NCBI GenBank assembly: GCA_024642765.1
Contig: JAHEAM010000023.1
Coordinates: forward strand, 1-16,177
Reading direction: 5' to 3'
Length of the DNA: 16,177 nucleotides
Source: Planctomycetaceae bacterium
Lineage (GTDB): Bacteria > Planctomycetota > Planctomycetia > Pirellulales > Pirellulaceae
In this document: in pieces, positions 1 through 6,707 of the stretch
Position numbering within the stretch: position 1 is the stretch's first letter
Layout: each line of letters begins with the position of its first letter
Notes under the pieces: generated by a model
The model's input: the letters and a program-made list of their open reading frames with translations, nothing else
Database searches by the model: none
Told to the model about the DNA's origin: nothing
Position numbers and translations under genes: made by a program

Positions 1-32
1 CGAAAGAACCGCGTATTTCCACTTAGAAATGC

Positions 33-60
33 AAAAACCCGCTGGGGTGAGCCAGCGGGT
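33..60 (-). terminator. Rho-independent terminator of ssrA
   Basis: A 9-bp GC-rich stem (ACCCGCTGG at 37-45 with CCAGCGGGT at 52-60, 6-base loop) lies 38 bases beyond the 3' end of the tmRNA. On the minus strand it is followed by a run of five T (plus-strand A 33-37). The other side also carries five T (62-66), so the hairpin could terminate transcription from either direction. Confidence 0.85.
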
Positions 61-97
61 CTTTTTGCTTCGAGCTACCTTGCGGTGGCCGTGTTAA

Positions 98-456
98 TGG
101 AGGCGGCGGGGATCGAACCCGCGTCCCGCGATCTTTCCATGGAGGCCTCTACGTGTGTAGTCAATGATTTATTTTTCGATCAACAAGGCGCCAATTGACA
201 CAGCTCCTCGACGACTTAGTCGAAAACTTTATTTAACTACGACCGTTCTCGACATGAACCGTAGCGATCCGAATTTGACGACGGACTTTTGGGTCTAATC
301 GGCTAAGACCCTCAGTCCGGGCTGCTATTTAATTAAGCGGCCAGAGCCAAGTTATTGTTGGCACATAAAGTTTTGATCAGCTTTTTACGTGGCCTACTGA
401 TCAACCACGACACGCCACCTACATTTCCATCATCCGGTCGATTCCAATTCGCCCCC
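98..456 (-). ncRNA. ssrA: tmRNA (transfer-messenger RNA)
   Basis: This RNA rescues stalled ribosomes by trans-translation with SmpB and tags the nascent peptide for proteolysis. Read on the minus strand, the 5' end starts GGGGGCGAATTGG and its first seven bases pair with CGCCTCC near the 3' end (one G-U), giving the tRNA-like acceptor stem. Just inside the 3' end is a T-arm: GCGGG, loop TTCGATC, CCCGC. The tag reading frame lies at 333-362: GCC resume codon, then codons for ANNNLALAA and TAA. With the alanine from the charged tmRNA the tag is A+ANNNLALAA, ending in the usual LAA degron. The base after the acceptor stem is A, followed by TTA rather than CCA, so the CCA end must be added by nucleotidyltransferase. 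The ends are inferred from stem pairing and could be off by a base or two. It is a standard one-piece tmRNA of about 359 nt. Confidence 0.95.
333..362 (-). other. tmRNA proteolysis-tag reading frame (ANNNLALAA, stop)
   Basis: Ten codons on the minus strand inside ssrA: GCC AAC AAT AAC TTG GCT CTG GCC GCT TAA. The tag ends in hydrophobic LALAA, as expected for recognition by ClpXP-type proteases. The frame is chosen because it is the only one giving an -LAA end followed directly by a stop. The other two frames from this point do not yield a plausible tag. Confidence 0.88.
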
Positions 457-500
457 CAATGAAAACTCGAAAACTCGTCGCCACAGACCAACTCGAAATC

Positions 501-571
501 AGAGCCTATCCCAAAAGGCGCCAGACCCTAGTAAACACAGCGAGGTGCAGACCCTTTTTGGGATGGGCTCT
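501..571. repeat. Long inverted repeat, 16-18 bp arms
   Basis: AGAGCCTATCCCAAAA at 501-516 is an almost exact reverse complement of TTTTGGGATGGGCTCT at 556-571. The only difference is a T-G wobble at 507/565, and two more pairs (517-518 with 554-555) extend the stem. The loop is about 35 bases. An 8-base direct repeat CAGACCCT also occurs at 522-529 and 548-555. The arms resemble short terminal inverted repeats of insertion sequences, so this could be a tiny non-autonomous element or solo remnant. No clear target-site duplication flanks it (ATC on the left, AGG on the right). It may instead fold as an RNA hairpin. It starts 45 bases upstream of the 5' end of ssrA. Confidence 0.7.
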
Positions 572-762
572 AGGTCTCGAACCAAAACTAAAACGACGAA
601 ATCTTCAAAATCATTCTATGCACATACGCCGGGCCAAGCAATGATCAATTCCGAGTGCCCAAGACTTTGAACCAAAGACCAGCGATATCTATCATAAATT
701 CGCTATCAGGCCCACCATTTCCTTCGTCCGCATTTGCCAGCAGCAGATGTAGCGTGCGACTC

Positions 763-782
763 GGGCAAAAAGCCCATTTTTT
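763..782 (+). terminator. Weak terminator-like hairpin with T6
   Basis: GGGC (763-766), loop of five A, GCCC (772-775), then A and six T. The stem is only 4 bp but all G-C, and the T run is good. No gene is recognised upstream on the plus strand, so its role is unclear. Confidence 0.3.
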
Positions 783-927
783 GACCTTGCAGCCACAAAT
801 GTTTTGCTCTAACGTCCCCGCCCCAAGAGGTCATTGGCAATTGTAATGGGCCTACGTCAAGCGAGTGCCTGTCGCCGGTTCACGCCAGAGCATGTCTAAG
901 TTTTATGAAAACCACAGGAAAATTCCA

Positions 928-1326
928 ATGAAACTTCATTTTTCGATTTTCATGTTAACGGCTTTATTAATGACATCAACCGTTACTTGTGGCTTGGCTC
1001 AAACGGGCCCGACGACAACCGCATCGGAAAAAGCAACCACTTTGCGGTTTGAAGATTATGAAAATCGCTTGAACGCGATGCTCAAGACGCGGCGAGACGA
1101 GGAGAAGAAATTTGTCGCCGATGTGGTACAACTAGTTCGCGACGGTGACATTCCTGAAAAAATCGTCGAAACGAGTTACAAGTGGGTGGCGAACAAACGC
1201 CCTGATACGAACTATCCGTTCATTTTTTTTGAGCGAGTTTTACGAATTCAAGCCAAGCTTATCGACGCGGAAATTCCGGCCTTCGACTATTCGATTTACC
1301 GAATTCAAACAGCCGCCAAGCGATAA
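928..1326 (+). CDS. Small secreted protein, function unknown
   Basis: The product is 132 residues. It starts MKLHFSIF and carries a typical signal peptide: a Lys, then a hydrophobic stretch, with likely cleavage after about residue 25 near GLAQ. The mature part is short, charged and mostly helical in appearance (a run of RRDEEKK near the middle, then a VRDGDIPEKIVE segment). No enzyme motif is recognised. The open frame extends upstream to 865, but the ATG at 928 is preferred because it begins exactly at the signal peptide and has a purine-rich ACAGGAA 7 bases upstream. The gene runs into pyrC: the two 3' ends overlap by 22 bases in opposite orientation. The homologues and function are unknown; a secreted or periplasmic location is inferred from the leader only. 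Confidence 0.72.
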   Translation: MKLHFSIFMLTALLMTSTVTCGLAQTGPTTTASEKATTLRFEDYENRLNAMLKTRRDEEKKFVADVVQLVRDGDIPEKIVETSYKWVANKRPDTNYPFIFFERVLRIQAKLIDAEIPAFDYSIYRIQTAAKR

Positions 1327-2627
1327 GAGATTTCGGAACCCCATCGACTGGTATCAAATCGAGGTTTGAGGTCGTCGAGTCTAAAAACCTCGTGGCCCAT
1401 CACCCAGGTCCGCACCGGCCAGCCAGTAAGCTGTTGCCCGTGCCAAGGACTCCAGCGACACTTTGTTTCTTGGTGCGCGTTGTCAATGGTTTGTGAGAGT
1501 TGCATGTCGACGAGTACTAAGTCTGCGTCGCTGCCGACCTCGATGCTTCCTTTTTTATCCAGTTGCCAGACTTGGGCTGGTGCGGCCGACATCCATCCAA
1601 CAACTTGCTCGATCGTGCAACGCCCGCCTGCAACTTGGTTTAGCATCAGTGCCAACGAATTTTCAACAGCCGGTAAACCCGAGGGGCAAGCGGGATAGGG
1701 CTGTTGTTTTTCTTCAAGCGTGTGTGGAGCATGGTCGGTTGCGACCACTGTTATCCGGCCATCGAGCAACGCCTGCCAGAGCGCTGCGTTGTCTGCGGCA
1801 GTTTTGATACTTGGATTCATTTTAATAAGTGCACCAAGCCGTTCATAATCATCGATATTGAAGAAAAGGTGGTGTGGGCAAACTTCGGCTGTGATCAGCC
1901 CTGACGGATGCGGCAACAACGCCGCTTCGGCAGCCGTCGAAACATGTAAGATATGAAAGCGATGCTGATGCCGCACGGCCAAATCGATAGCTCGTTGCGT
2001 CGCGATCATTGCCGCTCGATGATCGCGAACAAGAGAATGCGCTGCGACATCCGTGCGGTCGCCATAGCGAACGAGGTTGTCGCGAATCGTCGCTTCGTCC
2101 TCGCAATGCGCACAAATTGGAAGTGACGTTTCGGAAAAAATCCGCTCCAATGTATCTTGGTCATCAACCAACAGATCGCCTGTACTAGAACCAATAAAAA
2201 TCTTGATCCCGGGCGTTCGTTTCGCGTTCTGCAATTCGACCAAATTATTTGGTGTTGCGCCAATGTAGAATCCGTAGTTGACGAATGAACTCCGCGAGGC
2301 AAGTTCCAGTTTTTCTTGCAATCGCTGAACGGTAGTGGTCGTCGGATTCGTGTTTGGCATTTCGAGAAAGCTTGTAACCCCGCCCTTGGCACAAGCCTTG
2401 GACGCGTGCGCTAAATCTTCTTTGTGAGTCAAACCGGGTTCTCGAAAGTGCACTTGGTCGTCAATCAAGCCGGGAAGCAGGTGAAGACCTCGGGCATTAA
2501 CCACCATGTCAGCGCGTGCATGTTCCGCGGCGTCCACAGCTACGATCGTACTGTTTTCAACCAGCACATTGGAGACACAGGTCTGATCGGGAAAAACGAC
2601 CGTCGCGTTTTTGATGAGTATTTTCAT
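1305..2627 (-). CDS. pyrC: Dihydroorotase (class I, DDQVH variant)
   Basis: Cytosolic amidohydrolase of pyrimidine synthesis that interconverts carbamoyl-aspartate and dihydroorotate. The 440-residue product shows the family landmarks in order: an amidohydrolase N-terminal beta part (1-50), DDQVHFREPG (56-65), MPNTNP (about 90-95), GIKIFIGSSTG with the presumed carboxylated Lys142, AHCED with His174, ILHVST with His228, CPHH (250-253), and ATDHAPH with Asp298. The first His of the usual D-x-H-x-H metal motif is Gln58. From memory the same DDQVHFREPG form occurs in Bacteroidetes-type dihydroorotases, so this is probably an active subclass. The start at the ATG in MKILIKNATVVF is chosen because it gives the family N-terminus; the frame extends to a TTG at 2648, which adds seven unlikely residues. 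No clear Shine-Dalgarno is seen. It lies 48 bases downstream of the M24 peptidase gene, probably in the same transcript. Confidence 0.93.
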   Translation of the reverse strand: MKILIKNATVVFPDQTCVSNVLVENSTIVAVDAAEHARADMVVNARGLHLLPGLIDDQVHFREPGLTHKEDLAHASKACAKGGVTSFLEMPNTNPTTTTVQRLQEKLELASRSSFVNYGFYIGATPNNLVELQNAKRTPGIKIFIGSSTGDLLVDDQDTLERIFSETSLPICAHCEDEATIRDNLVRYGDRTDVAAHSLVRDHRAAMIATQRAIDLAVRHQHRFHILHVSTAAEAALLPHPSGLITAEVCPHHLFFNIDDYERLGALIKMNPSIKTAADNAALWQALLDGRITVVATDHAPHTLEEKQQPYPACPSGLPAVENSLALMLNQVAGGRCTIEQVVGWMSAAPAQVWQLDKKGSIEVGSDADLVLVDMQLSQTIDNAHQETKCRWSPWHGQQLTGWPVRTWVMGHEVFRLDDLKPRFDTSRWGSEISYRLAAV

Positions 2628-2675
2628 AATGCGACCGTAGCACGACAAAAAAAATGAATCGCCCCAGAAACAAAA

Positions 2676-3866
2676 TCAGAAGTTCGACATGATTGGAAGG
2701 ACTTCCGTCTGAAGTCCGCCCGTCACATGAACTTCGTTTTTCTCATCAATATAAACATTGATTTCACTGCGAACGCCAAACTCTGGCAGGTAGATTCCTG
2801 GCTCGATGGAGAAACAAGTCTGCGGCAACAGCAAGCGTTCCTCGTGAGTCTCCAGATTATCGATGTGGGTACCATTGCCATGAGTTTCTTGGCCAATATT
2901 GTGGCCTGTCCGGTGGACGAAGTACTCGCCGTAGCCGGCATTGGCGATTACTTTTCTCGCTGCATCATCCGCCTCGCCCCCTTGGATTGGTCTTCGCGCC
3001 GCAAACGCCTTTTTTACAAGAGCGATTGACGCATCGCGCGCTGCTGCGACAATCTGAAAGATGTGCTCGTATTTTTCAGGAACTTCCGTTCCGACAAAAC
3101 CAACTTTCGTCAAGTCGCTATAGACAGCCAGCGGTCGATCCATTTTTGCCCACATGTCTAGCAGCACAAAATCGCCAAGTTTGATCTCGGAATCGTTTTT
3201 GCCGACTTTGGGTTCGTAATGGGGATCGCCTGCATGCGGTCCAACACCAACGATCGGTGGATGATAGGTCGTCATTGAATTCTCATGGTAATAATCCATG
3301 ACCCGTTGTTGCACTTCCGTCTCCCGTAATGTTTTTCCAGCGCGAGCGTGATCGGCGATCATCTTCCAAGCTAGGTTGAATGCAGCTCGGTTGAGTCGGT
3401 CAGCTTCGAGATGCGATTGCCATTGCTCCTGTGTCAGGCGCGATTCGAAATACGAGATTAGGTTACCCGATGACTTAACCGTAACGCCGCAGTCGCGGAC
3501 CAACTCCACTGTCCCGGCATCAACACGCGAGACGTAAGGGTTGCCATTGCGTGGCGAGTATTCCATTGCGATGGTGGTGCCTTGTGTTAGTAGGTTTTGA
3601 ACGCCTTGTTCAAGTTCTTGCCAGGTCAAATAAATTGTCTTTTCGCCAGGTAAATGGTCGAGTGCCGTGGACTCAATTTTGTGGACTAATTTTTGTGGCT
3701 GACCAGTTGCTGGAATGTAATAGAAGAATCGGCGTGACCCGGCGTTTGCGTCGGGAATGCCCAAGACACGCAATGCCAAAATATTGAGGCCGCGGAAATC
3801 ATAAAGCAGCCAACCGTCGAATCCGAATTCAGCGAGAGCACTTTGGATGGCTTTTAAGTCAAACAT
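2676..3866 (-). CDS. M24 family metallopeptidase (Xaa-Pro peptidase-like)
   Basis: The 396-residue product has the two-part layout of Xaa-Pro aminopeptidase/prolidase proteins: a creatinase-like N-terminal domain (1-140) and a pita-bread catalytic domain (150-396). The five dinuclear metal ligands are visible as Asp237 (LLDMWAK), Asp251 (VYSDLT), His322 (TGHNIG), Glu355 (SIEPGIY) and Glu368 (RSEINV). Supporting His residues lie in FVHRTGH. The two Asp residues are 14 apart rather than the more common 11, as in the DxW-type M24 subgroup. It probably cleaves dipeptides or N-terminal X-Pro bonds in the cytosol, though the substrate cannot be fixed. The start is ATG with GGAG 10 bases upstream. 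No signal peptide is seen. It probably leads a transcript that continues into pyrC; no functional link between the two is obvious. Confidence 0.9.
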   Translation of the reverse strand: MFDLKAIQSALAEFGFDGWLLYDFRGLNILALRVLGIPDANAGSRRFFYYIPATGQPQKLVHKIESTALDHLPGEKTIYLTWQELEQGVQNLLTQGTTIAMEYSPRNGNPYVSRVDAGTVELVRDCGVTVKSSGNLISYFESRLTQEQWQSHLEADRLNRAAFNLAWKMIADHARAGKTLRETEVQQRVMDYYHENSMTTYHPPIVGVGPHAGDPHYEPKVGKNDSEIKLGDFVLLDMWAKMDRPLAVYSDLTKVGFVGTEVPEKYEHIFQIVAAARDASIALVKKAFAARRPIQGGEADDAARKVIANAGYGEYFVHRTGHNIGQETHGNGTHIDNLETHEERLLLPQTCFSIEPGIYLPEFGVRSEINVYIDEKNEVHVTGGLQTEVLPIMSNF

Positions 3867-3895
3867 CTCGCAATATCTCCGTGGTTTTTAGTCGA

Positions 3896-3925
3896 GTAAT
3901 AGGTGTGAGGCTCAAATTTTCTCAA
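3896..3925 (-). promoter_or_regulatory. Candidate promoter for the M24 peptidase-pyrC transcript
   Basis: On the minus strand, TTGAGA (3925-3920) and TATTAC (3901-3896) are separated by 18 bases, matching 5/6 and 4/6 positions of the sigma-70 consensus. A start near 3889 would give a leader of about 23 bases carrying the GGAG site. The match is weak and found by eye only. Confidence 0.35.
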
Positions 3926-3926
3926 G

Positions 3927-3957
3927 TTTACCCTATGATGAACGTTAAGGTTACAAT
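3927..3957 (+). promoter_or_regulatory. Tentative promoter for the secreted protein at 4054
   Basis: TTTACC (3927-3932) and TACAAT (3952-3957) with a 19-base spacer, on the plus strand in the divergent intergenic region. The -10 is good (5/6), while the -35 and spacing are poor. A start near 3964 would place the long stem at 3983-4070 in the leader of the mRNA. Confidence 0.22.
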
Positions 3958-3982
3958 TGTGTAGAGGGCTAAACGATCTAGT

Positions 3983-4070
3983 TTCGCCCAGCGGCTATTG
4001 CGTTACAGACGCAAGGCGCTCCATTCAAACTAATTTAAGGTAAGGGCTGAAAAATGAGCCGCTGGCGAAA
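3983..4070 (+). promoter_or_regulatory. Leader stem enclosing the ribosome binding site and start codon
   Basis: TTCGCCCAGCGGCT (3983-3996) is the reverse complement, apart from one bulged C, of AGCCGCTGGCGAA (4057-4069), which is codons 2-6 of the gene at 4054. The stem would hold the AAGG/AGGG binding site and the ATG in the enclosed loop. A smaller hairpin sits inside (TTGCGT 3998-4003 with ACGCAA 4009-4014). A translational control role is inferred from the position only. Confidence 0.4.
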
Positions 4071-5217
4071 TATTGTTTCGATGAGCATTGCACTCGGATT
4101 TGTTGTCGGCGTTATGGGCATCTCTACAAATAGCTTTGGCAGGAATTGGCAGGAAGACGACATTAAGCCTGCTGTCGAAGTCAAACAGCAAGCTAATCAA
4201 GACGAGGAAAAGAAACCTGCCGATGATGTAAAACAAGATGAGACGCCTGAGGAAGAAATGGTCGAGGCCGTGTCACTTGAAGTCGAAGAATTGGGGCCTC
4301 GCGAGGTTCGTTTTCATCTTTGGGACGGCAGTATTGTGTCAGGTGATGTCAGCGTTTCGGCAATTCACATCAAAACGAAATTCGGAATGTTGGAGGTGCC
4401 GGTTGCCAATATCGTTTCGTTTCAGCCAGGAATGAATAGTTTGCCCGATTTGAAAGCGGAGATCGATACGTTGGTGACTCAATTGGGCGATCGCGAATTT
4501 CAAACACGGGAGCGTGCAAAACAAACTTTGTTGGGGAGGGGCGTCGCGTTTTATGATTACCTTTCGTCCCTTAAGCCGGAAGAGAACGCTGAACTCAAAA
4601 AGAATCTAACGGCAATTTTGGAGTCCCTTGCGGAAGAGGCTGCAGACAGCGAATTCAATGGGGCGGCATCGCCCGCAGTGACGCCGGAGGATTCCATCAC
4701 GACAGGAACGTTTACGATTGTCGGCGAAATTCAAGAAGGTGGATTCGATTTAGCGACGCCCTACGGCGATTTGAAAATCGGGATCAAAGACATCAAGGCT
4801 GGCGATCGAGCGTTCCGAGCGACCGGCGAGGTGGTCACGAAGAAAGTCGACGTCGATGCTGTAGCATTCTTCCAACGCACCCCCAAGGCTACCAAGATTC
4901 GCGTCAATACGGGTGATCGCATTTCCATTCGCGCCACGGGAACTGTTCAATGGGCGTCTTGGGGCGATATTACTTCGACACCTGAAGGCCTTCCGAATCA
5001 TGGTGTTTTCGAAGGCATCCCAAGTGGCACACTGATCGCTCGCATTGGCAAATCAAACGAATACATCAAAATTGGCAACAAGAACGATTTCGTTGCGAAG
5101 TCATCGGGCGAATTGATCTTAGGTATTGCAATCCAAGAAAACTATTCCCGACAAAACGGATATCAATGGAACGGTAATTACACCGCTTCGATTCGGGTTG
5201 AGTCCGGCAAAAAATAA
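4054..5217 (+). CDS. Secreted multi-domain protein with LecA-like C-terminal domain
   Basis: The 387-residue product has an N-terminal signal or anchor segment (hydrophobic about 7-27), then a charged low-complexity linker rich in Glu, Asp and Lys (about 32-75). Next comes a small beta module (82-126; pattern IKTKFGMLEVPVANI), and a segment IDTLVTQLGDREFQTRERA (137-155) like the HEAT-like repeats common in secreted planctomycete proteins. A second copy of the beta module follows (218-250; LATPYGDLKIGIKDI). The C-terminal domain (about 275-384) shows VNTGDRISIRATGTV, a GIPSGTLIARIG strand and a SGELILGIAIQENY motif near an NGxY end. This is the pattern of LecA (PA-IL)/galactose-binding-like domains. 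Carbohydrate binding outside the cytoplasmic membrane is inferred, not shown. The ATG has AGGG 7 bases upstream. Confidence 0.82.
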   Translation: MSRWRNIVSMSIALGFVVGVMGISTNSFGRNWQEDDIKPAVEVKQQANQDEEKKPADDVKQDETPEEEMVEAVSLEVEELGPREVRFHLWDGSIVSGDVSVSAIHIKTKFGMLEVPVANIVSFQPGMNSLPDLKAEIDTLVTQLGDREFQTRERAKQTLLGRGVAFYDYLSSLKPEENAELKKNLTAILESLAEEAADSEFNGAASPAVTPEDSITTGTFTIVGEIQEGGFDLATPYGDLKIGIKDIKAGDRAFRATGEVVTKKVDVDAVAFFQRTPKATKIRVNTGDRISIRATGTVQWASWGDITSTPEGLPNHGVFEGIPSGTLIARIGKSNEYIKIGNKNDFVAKSSGELILGIAIQENYSRQNGYQWNGNYTASIRVESGKK

Positions 5218-5223
5218 TTGCCT

Positions 5224-5241
5224 CTCGATTCGTTGAGTTTT
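5224..5241 (+). terminator. Possible weak terminator with TTCG loop
   Basis: CTCGA (5224-5228), tetraloop TTCG, TTGAG (5233-5237), then TTTT. The stem is 5 bp with one G-U pair. It sits seven bases after the stop codon of the gene ending at 5217 and could separate it from the next operon, but it is weak. Confidence 0.3.
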
Positions 5242-5294
5242 GCAGGTTTTTTCGTTATCGCACTTATTATTTACTACTGCCTGAGTTCAATAAG

Positions 5295-6707
5295 TTGATC
5301 CGTAAAATCGAATTGATCAATTTTATGTCTCACCGCCACACGGTGCTTGAGTTGGCAGAGGGGTTAACCGCGTTAATCGGACCCAATAACTGCGGAAAAA
5401 GTGCCGTCGTCGCGGCGCTAAAAATTGTTGCGACCAATGACAGTTCGACCTATGTGAAACGCCATGCGGCAAAGGAATGTCGCATTCTTCTTGAGCTCGA
5501 AGACGACAATGGCGAAACGCACCACATTGAATGGGGCCGCAAATCGAGTCCCTACTATGTGATTGACGGTCGGCGATTCGATCGTCTCAAAAACGCAGGT
5601 ATCCCCGATCGCCTTCACGAATTACTGAAGATGCCGACGATTCACGGCGAGGGCGGCGCAGAATTTGACTTGCACTTTGGCGAACAGAAGTCACCCGTCT
5701 TTTTGTTGAATTCGCCACCAACTCAGGTAGGACAATTTTTTGCGTCCTCGTCTGATGCATCTTATTTGCTGGCAATGCAGCGTTTGCATTCTCGGCGCGT
5801 TCAGGAGGCCAAATCAGAGACCGCTAAAATCGATCAGCGCCTTACTCAATTGGAGTCGCATTTGGAGCAACTGGCTCCGGCTGTTGCGATTACCACTCAA
5901 CTGGAGAACGCCGCGGAAGTTTTCGAAGAAATTACCAAATACAGAAAACTTGTCACCGATTTGCGAGCCTGCAGAGATCAAAAGAAACGCTTAAACGATG
6001 TTGTCAATAAACTTGCGCGGCAACAGCAGTACTTGGCCCAGTTGGCGGGACCACCAGACATGACTGAGACAGCGGTTCTCGCCGAACTGTCGCGCAAGAT
6101 ACCGCTGTGTATGAAGCAAGTCGAACGGTTGCGTGAAAGACAAAAGTCAATGCTCGGCCTAGCCGAACCGCCTGAATTGGAATCGACGCAGGCTTTAGAC
6201 TCAATCACTCAATCCATTCGTCGCGCAGAACTGCGGGTTCAATTGGCAGTGCAAATGGCAAGCGGCTTGGGAACGCTGTGTGAACCGCCAGTCGTTACTG
6301 ATGTCGGTGAATTGATAAGCATAGTCGCGAAGCTTCAGCGCTTAAGCGATACCATACAACATCGCTCGCGATCCATTGAAGCTCTCCGTGTAGCCGCCTG
6401 CGTTGAACCACCAAGTCTTGACTCACTCGATGATCTCCGAGCCACGATCGCGAAACTTAAACTTGCGGAACAGAGAACGGCAGAAGTGATCGAAGCGGCC
6501 GCTTTTGTTGACCAAGAATTGCAAGCACTGAGCGTTGCATGGCAGGCCTTCATCAAAACGTCACCGAATTGTCCAACATGCATGCAACCACTTCCAGAAA
6601 CGATAACACTTTCGCATGCAGGTGGGGCTCCCTACAAACGCGAACCGCACTTTGACGAACGCGCGGCAGCAGGCCGTGAGGCAAAACGGAGTTCATCGAG
6701 TTCATGA
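5295..6707 (+). CDS. Half-Rad50/SbcC-like ATP-binding coiled-coil protein
   Basis: The 470-residue product resembles the N-terminal half of Rad50/SbcC. It begins directly with the family first strand (IELINFMSH), has Walker A GPNNCGKSA (29-37), a Q-loop-like segment LHFGEQKSPVFLL (126-138), and then about 280 residues of predicted coiled coil. The coil contains four Pro-Pro breaks at 253, 292, 331 and 372, 39-41 residues apart. Near the end is a zinc-hook-like CPTC (426-429). The protein then stops after a Ser-rich tail (RSSSSS). The returning coil, the LSGG-type signature and the Walker B strand found in full-length SMC/Rad50 proteins are absent here and are not encoded downstream in any frame examined. 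The start is TTG, chosen because it gives the conserved N-terminus. Its TGA overlaps the ATG of the phosphoesterase gene (ATGA), so translation is coupled. It probably acts on DNA ends with that phosphoesterase. Confidence 0.85.
   Translation: MIRKIELINFMSHRHTVLELAEGLTALIGPNNCGKSAVVAALKIVATNDSSTYVKRHAAKECRILLELEDDNGETHHIEWGRKSSPYYVIDGRRFDRLKNAGIPDRLHELLKMPTIHGEGGAEFDLHFGEQKSPVFLLNSPPTQVGQFFASSSDASYLLAMQRLHSRRVQEAKSETAKIDQRLTQLESHLEQLAPAVAITTQLENAAEVFEEITKYRKLVTDLRACRDQKKRLNDVVNKLARQQQYLAQLAGPPDMTETAVLAELSRKIPLCMKQVERLRERQKSMLGLAEPPELESTQALDSITQSIRRAELRVQLAVQMASGLGTLCEPPVVTDVGELISIVAKLQRLSDTIQHRSRSIEALRVAACVEPPSLDSLDDLRATIAKLKLAEQRTAEVIEAAAFVDQELQALSVAWQAFIKTSPNCPTCMQPLPETITLSHAGGAPYKREPHFDERAAAGREAKRSSSSS

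Larger units (their letters stand above)
457..927. other. Gene-free stretch between ssrA and the first protein gene
   Basis: No convincing coding sequence is seen in these 471 bases. The short open frames at 459-644 and 655-846 have no ribosome binding site and low-complexity, unrecognisable translations. The stretch should contain the ssrA promoter close to 460-495 on the minus strand, but no clear -35/-10 pair can be named. It does hold a strong inverted repeat (501-571) and a small hairpin followed by six T (763-782), both listed separately. Confidence 0.6.

Noticed and set aside
459..846. Two short plus-strand open frames (459-644 and 655-846) after ssrA
   Set aside because: No ribosome binding site, no recognisable or protein-like pattern, and the first spans the inverted repeat; treated as chance.
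2628..2648. TTG start giving pyrC seven extra residues
   Set aside because: The ATG at 2627 begins exactly at the conserved family N-terminus; the extension has no supporting ribosome binding site.
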